Positions 47,605-58,974 of a DNA stretch of 64,000 nt are shown one piece after another. How positions within the stretch are numbered: the first letter of the stretch is position 1; every line of letters begins with the position of its first letter. Under the pieces are notes generated by a model. It did no database searches. It had not been told where the DNA came from and was given only the letters and a program-made list of their open reading frames with translations. Source of the DNA: Acidicapsa acidisoli (lineage in GTDB: Bacteria; Acidobacteriota; Terriglobia; Terriglobales; Acidobacteriaceae); contig NZ_JAGSYI010000003.1 in the NCBI RefSeq assembly GCF_025685625.1, positions 496,001 to 560,000 on the forward strand. The letters are read 5' to 3'. A program made the position numbers and the translations under genes.

Positions 47605-49245
47605 TTATTTGCGGTCGATCTCCAGTTTGCTCCAGATGGTGTCGATTTTGGCCTTTGTCGCACGGTCCATTTCGAGCATGGCAGGCCAAGGGCGGTCGAA
47701 GCCTTCGGCTTTCCACTTTCGGGTGGCGTCGATGCCCATCTTGGAGCCGTAGTTGGGCATGCGGCTGGCGTGGTCGAGCGAATCTATGGGGCCCAGGGTG
47801 AACTGGATGTCGCGCTCGGGGTCGATGTTGTTCGTCACTCGCAGGGTGACTTCGCCGATGTCCTGTACGTCGCAGTCTTCATCGACGACGATGATGCACT
47901 TGGTGAACATGGCCTGGCCGAGCGACCAGATGGCGGACATGACTTTGCGCGCCTGGCCGGGGTAGCTCTTGCGGATGGACACGAGCATGAGGTTGTGAAA
48001 GACACCCTCGGCGGGCAGGTTGATGTCGATGATTTCGGGGATGGTCATCTTCATCATGGGCAGGAAGATGCGTTCGACGGCCTTGCCCATCCAGGCGTCT
48101 TCCATGGGCGGTTTGCCGACTATGGTGGCGGCGTAGATGGGGTCTTTGCGGTGGGTGATGCAGGTGATGTGGAAGACCGGGTATTGGTCCTGCATGGTGT
48201 AGAAGCCGGTGTGGTCGCCGAAGGGGCCTTCGGTGCGCAATTCGCCAAGTTCGACGTAGCCTTCGAGGACGATCTCCGCGTTGGCTGGTACTTCGAGATC
48301 GACGGTTTCGCATTTCACGATCTCGACGGGCTTGCCGCGCAGGAAGCCGGCGATCAGGTACTCCTCGACCTCGGGAGGGGCGGGGACGATGGCGGAGAAT
48401 GTCGTGGCCGGGTCGGTGCCGATGGAGACGGCGACCTCCATGCGCGAGCCTTTGAGGTTGCCGAACTGGACCTGCGGCAGTCCGCCGACGGGGCCATCGG
48501 GGACAGCGTAGGCACCGCCGGAAGACTCGGCCATGGCGGCTACGCGGGCGGCTTTGGGGTCGGCTTCGGCGTTGGCGGCGGCTACTGTACGCAGGGCTTC
48601 GCGATAGTGCTCGGCGGCGACTTTTTGGCGCTGCCAGTGCATGCCGGTGGTCTGACCGTCGTAGATCTGCATCCGGTACATGCCGATGTTGCGCTTGCCT
48701 GACCTGGGGTCGCGGGTATGGACGCACGGCAGAGTGATAAATGGGCCGCCATCGTGGGGCCAGCAGGTAAGGACGGGAAAATCGAGGACGTTGAAGTTTT
48801 CGCGCAGGATGAATTGTTTGCAGGGCGCGTCTTTTGCAGAGACGGTCTTGGGAAAGGAACGCGTCAGTTCGCCGACCTGGGGCAGCATCTTGAGCTTGTC
48901 GAGCAGGCCTTCGGGGGCTTTCATGTTCATGAGGCCGTGGATGCGTTCGGCGATCTGCTCCAGCCGGTCAACGCCGAGGGCCATGGCCATGCGACGTTCG
49001 GAGCCGAACTGGTTGATGAAGACTTTGTGGCCGGGATGGCCGATCACGTTTTCGAAGAGCAATGCGGGGCCACCGGGAGCGTAGCCTTGCGCGCCTTTGA
49101 CTGTTCGCGAAGCGCTGCCGGATTTGGAGGCGCGGTCGGTGATTTCCGTGATTTCCAGTCGCGGCGAGACTGGTTCCTTGATGCGCTTCAGTTCTCCGGC
49201 TTTATCGAGAACCGCTATCCATTCGCGAAGATCGTTGTAGGCCAC
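47605..49245 (-). CDS. ubiD: UbiD-family prenylated-FMN decarboxylase
   Basis: 546 residues, GTG start with GAGGAG upstream. UbiD enzymes use prenylated FMN (made by UbiX) to decarboxylate aromatic or unsaturated acids. Conserved blocks: '[18 protein letters not shown]', '[32 protein letters not shown]', '[61 protein letters not shown]'-type segment with the catalytic Glu/Arg region, and '[32 protein letters not shown]'. Length suits the 3-octaprenyl-4-hydroxybenzoate or menaquinone-pathway type; because this phylum uses menaquinone, the futalosine-pathway decarboxylase role is possible. Confidence 0.93.
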   Translation of the reverse strand: [546 protein letters not shown]

Positions 49246-49368
49246 GCACTGCTCCTCGTGCTGGACCAGGCGCGCCTGATCGGGGTTGCACGAGTTCTAG
49301 TGTATCGGGCGGGGCGACAGTGGCGCCGATCATTGCGACTTGTGCTCCAGTGCGACCAAAACACTTGC

Positions 49369-50325
49369 TTATTGCTGCGTTGGTACGGCCATCTCGATTG
49401 CGTCGAGGGGGAAGCCTAGGCGCTTCCATTCGTCGAAGCCACCCCGCAGAGGACGGACGCGGGCGATGCCGAGCTTGTTGAGAGTCATGGCTGTCTTTGC
49501 TGCCGTGGCTTCGCTAGGGCAGGTGCAATAGAGGACGATGTCGCGGTCGAGGGGAATTTCGCTGCTGCGCTGGGCCAGAGCATCCGGCGATAAGTGATGC
49601 GCGCCCGGCAGGGTGTACGGGTCGGGAACCAGTTCCAGCGGGTGGCGAAGATCCACGATGTAAACGGGCTCGCCCGCATCCAGCATTTGCTTGAGGGTTT
49701 CCGGTTCGAGTCGAGCGGTGCGGAACTTCCTCAAATAGCTGTAGCGGCGGTAAATCCTGCTGGCGAGGAAGGCAAGAATGCCCAGAATCAGGAGCGCTCC
49801 GCCGAAGCGTCCCAACCAGTTGAGTACGCTGGGGTCCTTGGCGATCAGGTCGCCGAAGAGCCGCCCGGCAAGGAGCAGCGAACCCGCCCAGGCGATGGAA
49901 CCACCCGCATCGAAGACCAGAAAGCGGCGCAGGCTCATCCCGGTCTGCCCGGCGACAGGCGGAGCGACTACGGAGAGTCCTGGAACAAACTTGGCGAAGA
50001 GCAGGGTGTAAGCGCCGCGGCGGCCAAACGACTCATGGGTGCGGCGAACGCATGTGCTGGCTTCAAGCGAGAAGCGGCAGAGGAGACGGAGCACATAGTG
50101 TCCGTAACGTCTACCAAACAGGAACCAGCTCAGGTCCGCGACGAGACAGGCTGTGGCTCCGGCAAGCAACGCGGCAAAAAAATTCATGTGCTCAGTCGCG
50201 GAGAGCGCGCCGGCGGCCAGAAGAACCGGCGTGGCGGGCAGGGGCAGTCCGATCTGCTCCAGAAGAACCCAGCCGAAGATCAGGAAATAACCGTATGTCA
50301 GGAGGATCGCGGTAGGTAATGGCAT
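49369..50325 (-). CDS. DedA-family membrane protein fused to a rhodanese domain
   Basis: 318 residues from ATG 50325 (AGG 8 bases upstream). N-terminal DedA/SNARE-associated region (about 5-185): 'YFLIFGWVLLEQIGLPLPATPVLLAAGAL', 'GRRYGHYVLRLLCRF', 'FAKFVPGLSVVAPPVAGQTGMSLRRFLVFDAGGSIAWAG'. C-terminal rhodanese domain (about 205-310): 'VYIVDLRHPLELVPDPYTLPGAHHL', active-site loop 'LYCTCPSEATAA' with Cys near 267. DedA proteins act in lipid flipping and membrane homeostasis; rhodanese moves sulfane sulfur or acts as a regulatory thiol. The fusion recurs in bacteria but its joint role is unclear. Confidence 0.9.
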   Translation of the reverse strand: MPLPTAILLTYGYFLIFGWVLLEQIGLPLPATPVLLAAGALSATEHMNFFAALLAGATACLVADLSWFLFGRRYGHYVLRLLCRFSLEASTCVRRTHESFGRRGAYTLLFAKFVPGLSVVAPPVAGQTGMSLRRFLVFDAGGSIAWAGSLLLAGRLFGDLIAKDPSVLNWLGRFGGALLILGILAFLASRIYRRYSYLRKFRTARLEPETLKQMLDAGEPVYIVDLRHPLELVPDPYTLPGAHHLSPDALAQRSSEIPLDRDIVLYCTCPSEATAAKTAMTLNKLGIARVRPLRGGFDEWKRLGFPLDAIEMAVPTQQ

Positions 50326-50551
50326 AGGAGAGACCTGGCGCCAGTGTAAATGTAGCTGCTGGCGTGTGGCTATAAGATGCCATTGCTGCCAGACAGTCGC
50401 AGGAATATGCAACGATCTCGGGAAGATCGTGTTCGTGGCGCGGGAAAGGCCGGGTTTTACAGGGCCTAGCCGGTCAAGATTTGTGTTTTCAGCTGGTTGA
50501 GCGCCCGTAGATCAGATCGAAGCTATCGGTGGCAACAGAAGCCATGAATCC

Positions 50552-51880
50552 CTAGTGGGCCACTCCGCTCGAAAAATTCGGGGAAAGCAATGAGCCGGTC
50601 TGGCCATGATTTTGAACCCCGGCTTGCACTGGTCCCTTTTCTGCGAAGTAATTCCTATCCCATAGGCTGCGATAGAAGAGGCCAGTCAGCTCGGCAGCGC
50701 GTGGGCCGAAGACGGGACGCCCGCCTTCGAGGAAGAAGACAGTGACGAGGCTTCCCATGGGGGAATCTGAATAGGAAGCAAACCAGCCGAAACGGGTTCC
50801 GTTGTTGGAGCAGGTGCCGGTTTTGCCGAATACGGGAAGTTCGTGGAAGTTGACGCGCAACCTGCGGGCCGTTCCGTACTCGACTGCGCCGGCCATGCCG
50901 TCCTGCAGGTCGGGAACGAAGCGAGCGATGTCGAGGGTGCGCTTGATGCGCGGCTCAAAGCTGGCGACCTCGTCGGGAGTGGTCGGATGTTGCAGATAAT
51001 AAAGGGTGCCACCGTTGGCGATGGCGGCGACGAATGCGCCGAGTTGCAGCGGAGTCATGGAGACTCCCTGGCCAAAGCTGCACATGCGGCCTACGCCACC
51101 TTCGGCAGCCGGAATCTCGTGATCGGGATAGGTACCTAGTTGTTCGCCGGGAATGTCGTAACCGGCCAGTTCGCCGAGGCCGAACTGCGTGGCGTAGTGG
51201 CGAACGCGCTCAAAGCCCAGTTCCCTGCCCATCTCCTCGAAGTAGAGGTTGTTGGAGTGCGCCAGAGCCTCGGTCATATTCATGCGGAAGCCGCCCAGAT
51301 TGACGGGCGTGTCACGGGTCACGAGGCCTTCGGAAAGCGCGGCGAGACCGACGGAGAGCTTGATGGTGGAGCAAGGCTCGGCGCCGGGCGAGAGCGCAAG
51401 CTTCTGATTGACCATGGCCAGAATGCGACCGTTGGCGGGATTGATGACGACGGCTGTGCCGTTCATGTTGCCGAGGGCGTCGATAACTGCGGCGCGGATG
51501 GTCGGGTCTTCGCCTGCGGTGATATCGCCGTCTCCCTGGCTGGTAACAAAAGAGCTGGCGGTGAAGCGCTCGTAGGTGACGTGATGGCGGGAGGCCAGCG
51601 TCGTCCGCCGCAGTCTTCCGTGAACTGTGCGGGGGGTAGTGGCTGCGGCAACTTTGCCTGCCGCGTGAGTCGCGGGAGCGTGCGCGACAGCATGAGCGGT
51701 TGTGTGACTGGTTGCGGTTCGGTGCGCTACGTGCTTGGCAGACTTGGTTTCCGTGATGTGCGGCTGTGCGGTCTTTGCATGGTGGACGCGATGGGTCGCA
51801 ACATCGGCGCTGGCCGCGGTAACGAAGACGGAGGTGTAAGCCAAGGCGAGTGCTGCGGCACAGTGCGGAACCAATCTCAT
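50552..51880 (-). CDS. Penicillin-binding protein transpeptidase domain protein
   Basis: 442 residues from ATG 51880 (GTG at 51919 also possible). Signal peptide 'CAAALALAYTSVFVTAASA'. A His/Ala/Thr-rich linker (about 30-100) precedes a transpeptidase domain with all three motifs: S-T-I-K at Ser171, S-N-N at Ser209, and K-T-G at Lys353. No transglycosylase or dimerisation domain, so it is a lone D,D-transpeptidase or class-D beta-lactamase-like PBP. It adjoins the dcw cluster downstream of ftsZ and may act in septal or lateral wall cross-linking. Confidence 0.88.
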   Translation of the reverse strand: MRLVPHCAAALALAYTSVFVTAASADVATHRVHHAKTAQPHITETKSAKHVAHRTATSHTTAHAVAHAPATHAAGKVAAATTPRTVHGRLRRTTLASRHHVTYERFTASSFVTSQGDGDITAGEDPTIRAAVIDALGNMNGTAVVINPANGRILAMVNQKLALSPGAEPCSTIKLSVGLAALSEGLVTRDTPVNLGGFRMNMTEALAHSNNLYFEEMGRELGFERVRHYATQFGLGELAGYDIPGEQLGTYPDHEIPAAEGGVGRMCSFGQGVSMTPLQLGAFVAAIANGGTLYYLQHPTTPDEVASFEPRIKRTLDIARFVPDLQDGMAGAVEYGTARRLRVNFHELPVFGKTGTCSNNGTRFGWFASYSDSPMGSLVTVFFLEGGRPVFGPRAAELTGLFYRSLWDRNYFAEKGPVQAGVQNHGQTGSLLSPNFSSGVAH

Positions 51881-52156
51881 CGGGAAAGCGACCTCGGATT
51901 CAGTGAATTGAGACTCCACCCCGGTTAGCTTTCCGTGCTACGTGTTCCCTGGGGCGGCATACGACAGGTGCAGATCAGGTGGTTCAACCTTAAATCGGCC
52001 TTATTGGCACGACGGCAAAAAGTTGATTTCTTCGTCAATACCAGATTAGCAAACTAATCCGTTGACAAATGGAAACGCCGTCTTAATTGCAAATTTCATT
52101 CAATGGGCTAACCATAATTCCCTTGGGGGCTTAACGGCACTCTACAGAGCAACGTA

Positions 52157-52182
52157 TTAAAAAACAACCCCTCTTTTTGGGC
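52157..52182 (-). terminator. Possible terminator after ftsZ
   Basis: On the minus strand CCC-AAAAAGA-GGG is followed by TTGTTTTTT, 33 bases beyond the ftsZ stop. The short stem makes it weak. The rest of the ~330-base gap up to the PBP gene contains a 6-base-arm hairpin GATTAG-CAAA-CTAATC (52044-52059) and no gene. Confidence 0.4.
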
Positions 52183-52214
52183 AGCTTCCCAGTTCGGGAC
52201 TCACTTAAACCCTG

Positions 52215-53849
52215 CTAAAACTGGCCTCTGCGCAGAAATGCCGGGACATCGAGATCGGTCTGCTCCGGTTCGGGAGTGTGGCCGAAGAACGGCGAGGACT
52301 CGCTCGGAGTGGTTGTGACGGGACGAAGCTCGCTGGCGTAGTCCCTGGGCAAGGGTGCGTAGGTTGGTGGCTCGGCCAGTTCGGCGAAGCGAGGCCGCGC
52401 GGGAACGGCCGGGTGCTCTGGCTCATAGGCGAAGCGGCTGCCAAATTCCCGGTAGGGTACGACTTCCTGATGTGCCTCAGGCGTGGCGGCGGGGTGTTCT
52501 GCAACCGTTTCCGCAACTACGGCTTGCGCGACGACGGATTGGGCTGGTTCCGGCTCTGCGACGACGGGAACGCCGACAAGGACAAGTTCTGCCTCGACGG
52601 GTGCAACTGGCTCGGAGGTGCCCGCCCAGCTCTGGAGTTTTGCTTCCTGCGAGAGATTTTCGATCTCTTCCTCTTCCACTTCGCTCATAAAGCGAAGCGG
52701 CGCGGGCGCGGATTCCTTCATCCAGTTATCGGGCGCAACCACGGGGACGGAAATGACCGGCGCGGACTCGACATCGAGCATACGGGCGCGGCGTTCCGGC
52801 ATCTGGTCGCGGAAGCCGGTGGCGATGACCGTGATCTTGACGTCGTCGCCCATCTTCTCGTCGAGGACTGCGCCGAAGATGATGTTGGCGTCTTCGTGGG
52901 CGGAGGTCTGGATGAGCGAAGAGGCTTCGTTGACTTCGGAGAGTTTGAGGGTGCTGGAGCCGGTGATGTTAATGAGGATACCGCGCGCTCCGTCGATTGC
53001 ACCTTCTTCGAGAAGCGGTGAGGCCATGGCTGCCTGTGCCGCCTCGACGGCCCGGTTGGCTCCGGAACGGACTGCGGTGCCCATGACGGCGTGGCCCATG
53101 CCGGCCATCGTTGTTTTTACGTCGGCGAAGTCGCGGTTGATGATGCCGGGGATGGTGATGATATCTGAAATGCCCTGGACTCCCTGGCGCAGGACGTCGT
53201 CGGCGATGCGAAAGGACTCGAAGAAGCCCGCGTCCTTGGCTACGGCGAGCAGCTTTTCGTTGGGAATGACGATCATCGTGTCGACGCTTTCGAGCAGCTC
53301 GGCCATGCCGCGCTCGGCCTGTTGGAGGCGGCGCTTGCCCTCGAAGGCGAAGGGGCGTGTGACGACGGCGACGGTCAGAATGCCCATTTCGCTGGCGAGC
53401 GAGGCGATGACGGGAGCGGCGCCGGTGCCGGTGCCGCCGCCGAGACCGGCGGTGACGAAGACCATGTCCGCGCCTTCGAGGGCTTCGATGATCTTGTCGG
53501 AGTCTTCGAGAGCGGCGCGGCGGCCAACGTCGGGATTTGCGCCTGCGCCGAGGCCGGCGGTGAGGCGGACGCCGAGTTGGAGCTTGACGGGAGCCTGGGA
53601 GAGCTTGAGGGCCTGGACGTCGGTGTTGGCGGTGATGAACTCCACACCCTCGACCTTGGCCTCGATCATGCGGTTGATGGCGTTGCCGCCGCCGCCGCCC
53701 ACGCCGATGACCTTGATGCGGGCTCCGTGCGGAACCTCATCGTGAAACTGGATGCGGATGGCCTCGCTGCGGTGCGCGTCGGTTCCTTCGGTCCGGTTCT
53801 CGATTTGGTATGCACCGATTGCGGGCTGGTTCCCTATTGGCTGGTCCAT
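52215..53849 (-). CDS. ftsZ: Cell division GTPase FtsZ
   Basis: Tubulin-like GTPase forming the Z ring. 544 residues, longer than the usual ~390 because of an N-terminal extension of about 44 residues and a long variable linker (about 365-530). GTP-binding 'GGGTGTG' at 138-144, '[10 protein letters not shown]', T7 loop '[11 protein letters not shown]' (catalytic Asp), and the C-terminal peptide '[10 protein letters not shown]' that binds FtsA and other partners. GGAGG precedes the ATG. Last gene of the dcw group here, 38 bases after ftsA. Confidence 0.97.
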   Translation of the reverse strand: MDQPIGNQPAIGAYQIENRTEGTDAHRSEAIRIQFHDEVPHGARIKVIGVGGGGGNAINRMIEAKVEGVEFITANTDVQALKLSQAPVKLQLGVRLTAGLGAGANPDVGRRAALEDSDKIIEALEGADMVFVTAGLGGGTGTGAAPVIASLASEMGILTVAVVTRPFAFEGKRRLQQAERGMAELLESVDTMIVIPNEKLLAVAKDAGFFESFRIADDVLRQGVQGISDIITIPGIINRDFADVKTTMAGMGHAVMGTAVRSGANRAVEAAQAAMASPLLEEGAIDGARGILINITGSSTLKLSEVNEASSLIQTSAHEDANIIFGAVLDEKMGDDVKITVIATGFRDQMPERRARMLDVESAPVISVPVVAPDNWMKESAPAPLRFMSEVEEEEIENLSQEAKLQSWAGTSEPVAPVEAELVLVGVPVVAEPEPAQSVVAQAVVAETVAEHPAATPEAHQEVVPYREFGSRFAYEPEHPAVPARPRFAELAEPPTYAPLPRDYASELRPVTTTPSESSPFFGHTPEPEQTDLDVPAFLRRGQF

Positions 53850-53887
53850 GTGTCTGTTGCCTCCGTCCGACTCTGCTACATCAAATA

Positions 53888-55096
53888 CTACAAACTTGCT
53901 GCGAAAATGGCGCGTAGTTTAGCGCGCAGACTGTTGTTCTCTGCGGTACGTGTCACTCTTTTTCGGTGCGCGTAGAGCAGCATTCCCACCAGGGTGGCGT
54001 ATGCGGGGTGGGTTAGCTCGGACGGCATCCGGGAAAGCTGCACGGGCTGGCCGATTCTGGCGTGTACGTGCAGGATGCTTTCGGTGACGTCGAGCAGACC
54101 GGGAAGGATCGAGCCGCCGCCGGTCAGGACGCATCCGGCGCCCAGCGCGCCGAGCACTCCGCCATCGCGCAGACTGCGCCGCACCATGTCGAGAAGCTCG
54201 CGGGCACGTGGTTCGAGGATTTCGGCGACCATTCGATGCCGGATCATGGTCGGGTGGGGATTGCGTATTTCGATCTCGTCCATCTGCGGGATGGCGGTAA
54301 CGACGGCGTGGCCGTAGCGGAGCTTTAGTTGCTCGGCGTGGGCTACCTGCATCTGCAGAACTACTGCGAGGTCGTTGGTGAAGTGCTGGCCGCCGAAGGG
54401 AATGCTGCCGGTGTGGGCGACTGCGCCCTCGAAAAATACGACCAATTCCGTTGAATGCGCGCCGATATCCAGCACGCAGACGCCGAGCTCGCGCTCGTCG
54501 GCGCTGAGGGTGGCCTCGGCTGCGGCGATGGCTTCGAAGACGGTGTCGGTGACTTCGAGGCCGGCGCGATTGGCGCAGGTGACGATGCTTTGCTGCGCGC
54601 TGCCGGAGCAGGTGGACATGTGAAGATCGACTTCGAGGCGACTGCCGACCATACCGACGGGGTCGTGGATTCCCGGCTGGTCGTCGAGGACAAACTGGCG
54701 CGTGAGCAGATGCAGGATTTCGCGATCGGGAGGAAGCGAGACGCCGCGGGCGCGCTCGACGGCGATGCTGACGTCGTCTTTGCTAATTTCGCGCATGCGT
54801 GCGCCGAAGTTAAGGCCGGCGGTGGTGTTGACGCCGATGACATTGGGGCCGCCGACGCCGACCATGCATTCGTCGATGTTGACGCGGACCATCTGTTCGG
54901 CGCGATCGCTGGCGGCTTTGACGGCGCGCGCCGCCGGGCCGAGATCGGCGATGAGTCCCTTGCGCATTCCTGCCGACTCGACCTGCGCGTGAGCACGGTA
55001 GCGCAGTGCGCCCTCGTTGAGATCAGCCGCAAGCACCCGCGTGAAGGCTGAGCCTACGTCGAGGACTACTATCAGATTTTCCTGCTTCTGGCTCAT
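53888..55096 (-). CDS. ftsA: Cell division protein FtsA
   Basis: Actin-like protein that tethers FtsZ to the membrane. 402 residues with '[15 protein letters not shown]' (phosphate 1), '[39 protein letters not shown]' (phosphate 2), '[22 protein letters not shown]' (adenosine), the 1C subdomain, and a C-terminal basic amphipathic helix ('[21 protein letters not shown]') for membrane binding. Lies between ftsQ and ftsZ on the same strand, in the standard order. Confidence 0.96.
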   Translation of the reverse strand: MSQKQENLIVVLDVGSAFTRVLAADLNEGALRYRAHAQVESAGMRKGLIADLGPAARAVKAASDRAEQMVRVNIDECMVGVGGPNVIGVNTTAGLNFGARMREISKDDVSIAVERARGVSLPPDREILHLLTRQFVLDDQPGIHDPVGMVGSRLEVDLHMSTCSGSAQQSIVTCANRAGLEVTDTVFEAIAAAEATLSADERELGVCVLDIGAHSTELVVFFEGAVAHTGSIPFGGQHFTNDLAVVLQMQVAHAEQLKLRYGHAVVTAIPQMDEIEIRNPHPTMIRHRMVAEILEPRARELLDMVRRSLRDGGVLGALGAGCVLTGGGSILPGLLDVTESILHVHARIGQPVQLSRMPSELTHPAYATLVGMLLYAHRKRVTRTAENNSLRAKLRAIFAASL

Positions 55097-55141
55097 CGTT
55101 CGGGTTCCGGTTTTCGGCCTTGTTCTCGGTCTGCCTGACTG

Positions 55142-56461
55142 CTATTGCCCTTGTTTCAACTGCGAAGAGGAATCGGTGTTGCTGTGCGCTGCCTGATTCG
55201 CGGCTTTTTGACTGACTGCTCTTTCGTGCGCGAGCTTTTCCCACGCCAGGCGGGCTTTCGCGGCCTTTAGCCTTGCTGCTTTCTTTTTGGCTTCGAGCGC
55301 CTTGCGGGCGGCCTCTTTTGTCTTGCCGGGGGTGGCTTTTGCCGTCAGGGTTGCCGTCTTTGCCGTTGTGGGCTGGTCCGGTTGGGCTGAGGGTTTTGCA
55401 GGATCTGTGGCGGATGGCGTTGAAACTGCGCTTACGCTGTCGCCCCCGTTCGACGTGTTCGACATTTCGAGCGGAACCTCGCCGTTGTAGCGCAGATCGA
55501 CGCCGATCAGTTTGGGGTAACGCTGACGCCACTCGGCGATGTGGGATTTGTAGACCTGAAGGCGATGCAGGAACTGGTCTTCTCCGAAATGCGCGAGGAT
55601 ATCCGCGCCTTGCTCGGGCATGGTGGCGCGCAGATCTTCGGGATCGGAGAGGTCGATTTCGGAGACCTGCTCGGTGAGGTGCTGGTTGTTCTGGTCCAGT
55701 TCGGCGATGAATCGCTGGTAGACGGCCATGCGCGCGCGCCGGGAGGCCAGCGAATCCTTGGCATCGATGCCGGTGATGACCGGGAAGGAATAGTGATGCT
55801 GGGCCATCATGACCGGAGGCATGGACAGGATGACGCCGTCGGCGTCGGCTAGCTCAACCTGCGGGCCTTGCCGCACAAAGGCGACTGGGGTGCGCTCGAC
55901 AATGCTGACGCTCAGGCGGTTGGGCAGAAAACGCATGACCGTGGCCTGCTGCACCCAGGGGATGGATTCAAGCTGTTTGCGCCGCTGGGAGAGCGGGACA
56001 AAGAAGATGTTGCGGCCGATGTCCTCGCCAAAGACGGGGAGGATTTCTGTCCGATTGACTTCGCTCAGGCCGCTGGATTGAATGCTGGATACACCGGGGA
56101 TGCGGAAATGCGGGTCCCGGACGAGAAACTGTCGCACGACAACACCCCCGGCAATGGCACTGCCGAGGACGAGGAGCATTGCCGTTCCGAGCAAAACGCG
56201 TCCGAAGGTGCTGCGCGGACGCCACCAGGGAGTTCGCGCCGGGGCGAACTTTGCCCGCCTTGGGATTGGACCGCGGGTTTCGATTTCGGCGTCTTCTTCG
56301 GCGACGGGTGGCATGGCGGAAACCACGCGCCTGCCGCCGCGATCTCCTGAAAGTACGGCCGAAGGCGCCCGCCACGCGCCGCGCGATTGAGGCGCAGCAG
56401 GGTCTACGGGGTCCTGATCGTCCCACAGGGTCGTTCGACTTGGATAGCTTTTCGAGGTCAC
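55142..56461 (-). CDS. ftsQ: Cell division protein FtsQ
   Basis: Divisome protein linking FtsB/FtsL to the septum. 439 residues with GTG start (start uncertain). Cytoplasmic part about 1-85, membrane span about 88-109 ('VLLGTAMLLVLGSAIAGGVVV'), POTRA domain ('HFRIPGVSSIQSSGLSEVNRTEILPVFGEDIGRNIFFVPLSQRRKQLESIPWVQQATVMRFLPNRLSVSIVERTPVAFV') and beta domain ('ELADADGVIL', 'DLRYNGEVPLEM'). After about 335 there is a Lys/Ala/Thr-rich tail longer than usual ('EAARKALEAKKKAARLKAAKARLAW'), possibly helical. Precedes ftsA by 45 bases. Confidence 0.92.
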   Translation of the reverse strand: MTSKSYPSRTTLWDDQDPVDPAAPQSRGAWRAPSAVLSGDRGGRRVVSAMPPVAEEDAEIETRGPIPRRAKFAPARTPWWRPRSTFGRVLLGTAMLLVLGSAIAGGVVVRQFLVRDPHFRIPGVSSIQSSGLSEVNRTEILPVFGEDIGRNIFFVPLSQRRKQLESIPWVQQATVMRFLPNRLSVSIVERTPVAFVRQGPQVELADADGVILSMPPVMMAQHHYSFPVITGIDAKDSLASRRARMAVYQRFIAELDQNNQHLTEQVSEIDLSDPEDLRATMPEQGADILAHFGEDQFLHRLQVYKSHIAEWRQRYPKLIGVDLRYNGEVPLEMSNTSNGGDSVSAVSTPSATDPAKPSAQPDQPTTAKTATLTAKATPGKTKEAARKALEAKKKAARLKAAKARLAWEKLAHERAVSQKAANQAAHSNTDSSSQLKQGQ

Positions 56462-56568
56462 GCCCGAGCCAGGTCGTGAGAATCGCCAACTTTGACTATA
56501 GCTTCGCCGCGCCGGGAAACGAGAGCTATCCGGCTCGGGGAACCCGACGGGTAACGGCTCATCCGGAA

Positions 56569-57078
56569 CTATTTGGTGTCGGAATAGGACTCGCAGCGGA
56601 CGTCGGAGGACTTTTCGTGCAGATCTTTTACCTCGAAATCCGATTTGGGCGCGGATTCGATGTGCTCGATAGCTGCCTCCATGTGTTCCTGGGTCCAGAC
56701 GCCGCCCAGTGGAGGTTCCAGGAATTCAATGCCATTCTTCTTGCGGACAAAGCTGGCGTTGTTTTCCGCGCGGAAGACGCGGCGGCGCTCCTTCTCGCGG
56801 ACGAAGAAGACAAAAGCCAGACCCCTGAGCGGATTCGAGTCTTCGTAACCGACCACATAGAGAGCCTCTTCGCCGGGATAGGCGGTGGTGTCGAGGTAGG
56901 AGCCGAGGCTAAGTATCTTTGGTTTGTGGCGCATCAGTTTTTTCGATTCCGCTCCTTCGACGAGGCAATGGGCCGCCTGATGAAGCAGCGTGATCGATTG
57001 CGCGGTAGACGGTTCCTGGGGGCAGGCGGAGGCGGTCAGGCTCAGACAAATCGAGATGAGGGCCAGATTCCTTTTCAT
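56569..57078 (-). CDS. Small exported protein between murC and ftsQ
   Basis: 169 residues from ATG 57078 (upstream in-frame starts lack a signal). Signal peptide 'LALISICLSLTASAC' with cleavage near Cys19; the sequence before Cys (T-A-S-A) is not a clean lipobox. Mature part 'QAAHCLVEGAESKKLMRHKPKILSLGSYLDTTAYPGEEALYVVGYEDSNPLRGLAFVFFVREKERRRVFRAENNASFVRKKNG', mixed alpha/beta, Cys at either end. I do not recognise the family. It lies in the dcw cluster but has no known division role. Confidence 0.7.
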   Translation of the reverse strand: MKRNLALISICLSLTASACPQEPSTAQSITLLHQAAHCLVEGAESKKLMRHKPKILSLGSYLDTTAYPGEEALYVVGYEDSNPLRGLAFVFFVREKERRRVFRAENNASFVRKKNGIEFLEPPLGGVWTQEHMEAAIEHIESAPKSDFEVKDLHEKSSDVRCESYSDTK

Positions 57079-57185
57079 TGCGTTTGTCCCGATTCGCCGG
57101 TGGCGAAGCCCGATAGTAGACCGACGGAAGATCATAGCCCAGAAACACATCTTTGTCCGATCATCGTCGGACTGGAAAGACTTTT

Positions 57186-57208
57186 GGTTCGAATACCTGG
57201 TTCGAACC
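57186..57208. repeat. Perfect 8-base inverted repeat GGTTCGAA-N7-TTCGAACC
   Basis: Arms at 57186-57193 and 57201-57208 in the gap between murC and the small exported gene. Could be a protein-binding site or a weak stem; not a tRNA, since no cloverleaf surrounds it. Confidence 0.45.
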
Positions 57209-57280
57209 CTGTAGCTGAACTGAGGGACGGATGCGGGCAGGAGATTGTTGCCGTACTTGTCACGCAAGGGGCACAGCCTG

Positions 57281-58687
<1,407 letters not shown>

Positions 58688-58727
58688 GCGTAAAGGGCTA
58701 GGTTACCACCCGAGGGCATCATTGAAT

Positions 58728-58964
58728 TCAGCTCGAAATTTCGGCGGAACATTCCCGAGAGGTAGCCCGTAAAGCGAAGGGCACGATGAGGGCGGAGGCG
58801 AGATCGAAGACCATTTTTGCGACCTGCTTAATAACCAGGGCGACATCATCTCTACCGTTGTGCTCGACCGCAATTCTTACAGAGCACTCAAAACCCGATG
58901 GATGCGCTGCCGAGTTGCCCCCAGATAGAAAACTTACGGCCAGCGAAAATGATACGACGATCAC
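58728..58964 (-). CDS. Possible small exported protein downstream of the 228-residue gene
   Basis: 78 residues with GTG start 10 bases after the preceding stop codon; 'VIVVSFSLAVSFLSGGNSAAH' looks like a signal peptide and a second hydrophobic stretch ('MVFDLASALIVPFAL') lies near 50-66. No ribosome site beyond AAGAAAG and no family; it may be chance. It ends 40 bases before murC. Confidence 0.35.
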   Translation of the reverse strand: MIVVSFSLAVSFLSGGNSAAHPSGFECSVRIAVEHNGRDDVALVIKQVAKMVFDLASALIVPFALRATSRECSAEISS

Positions 58965-58974
58965 TTTCTTGCAA

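Noticed and set aside
47524-48702. 392-codon plus-strand frame opposite ubiD
   Set aside because: Antisense shadow with no ribosome site; ubiD is conserved along its full length.
52483-53745. 420-codon Ser/Ala-rich plus-strand frame opposite ftsZ
   Set aside because: Antisense shadow of ftsZ.
57181-57215. Possible tRNA T-arm (GGTTCGAA motifs)
   Set aside because: No acceptor, D or anticodon arms in the surrounding sequence; it is a simple inverted repeat.
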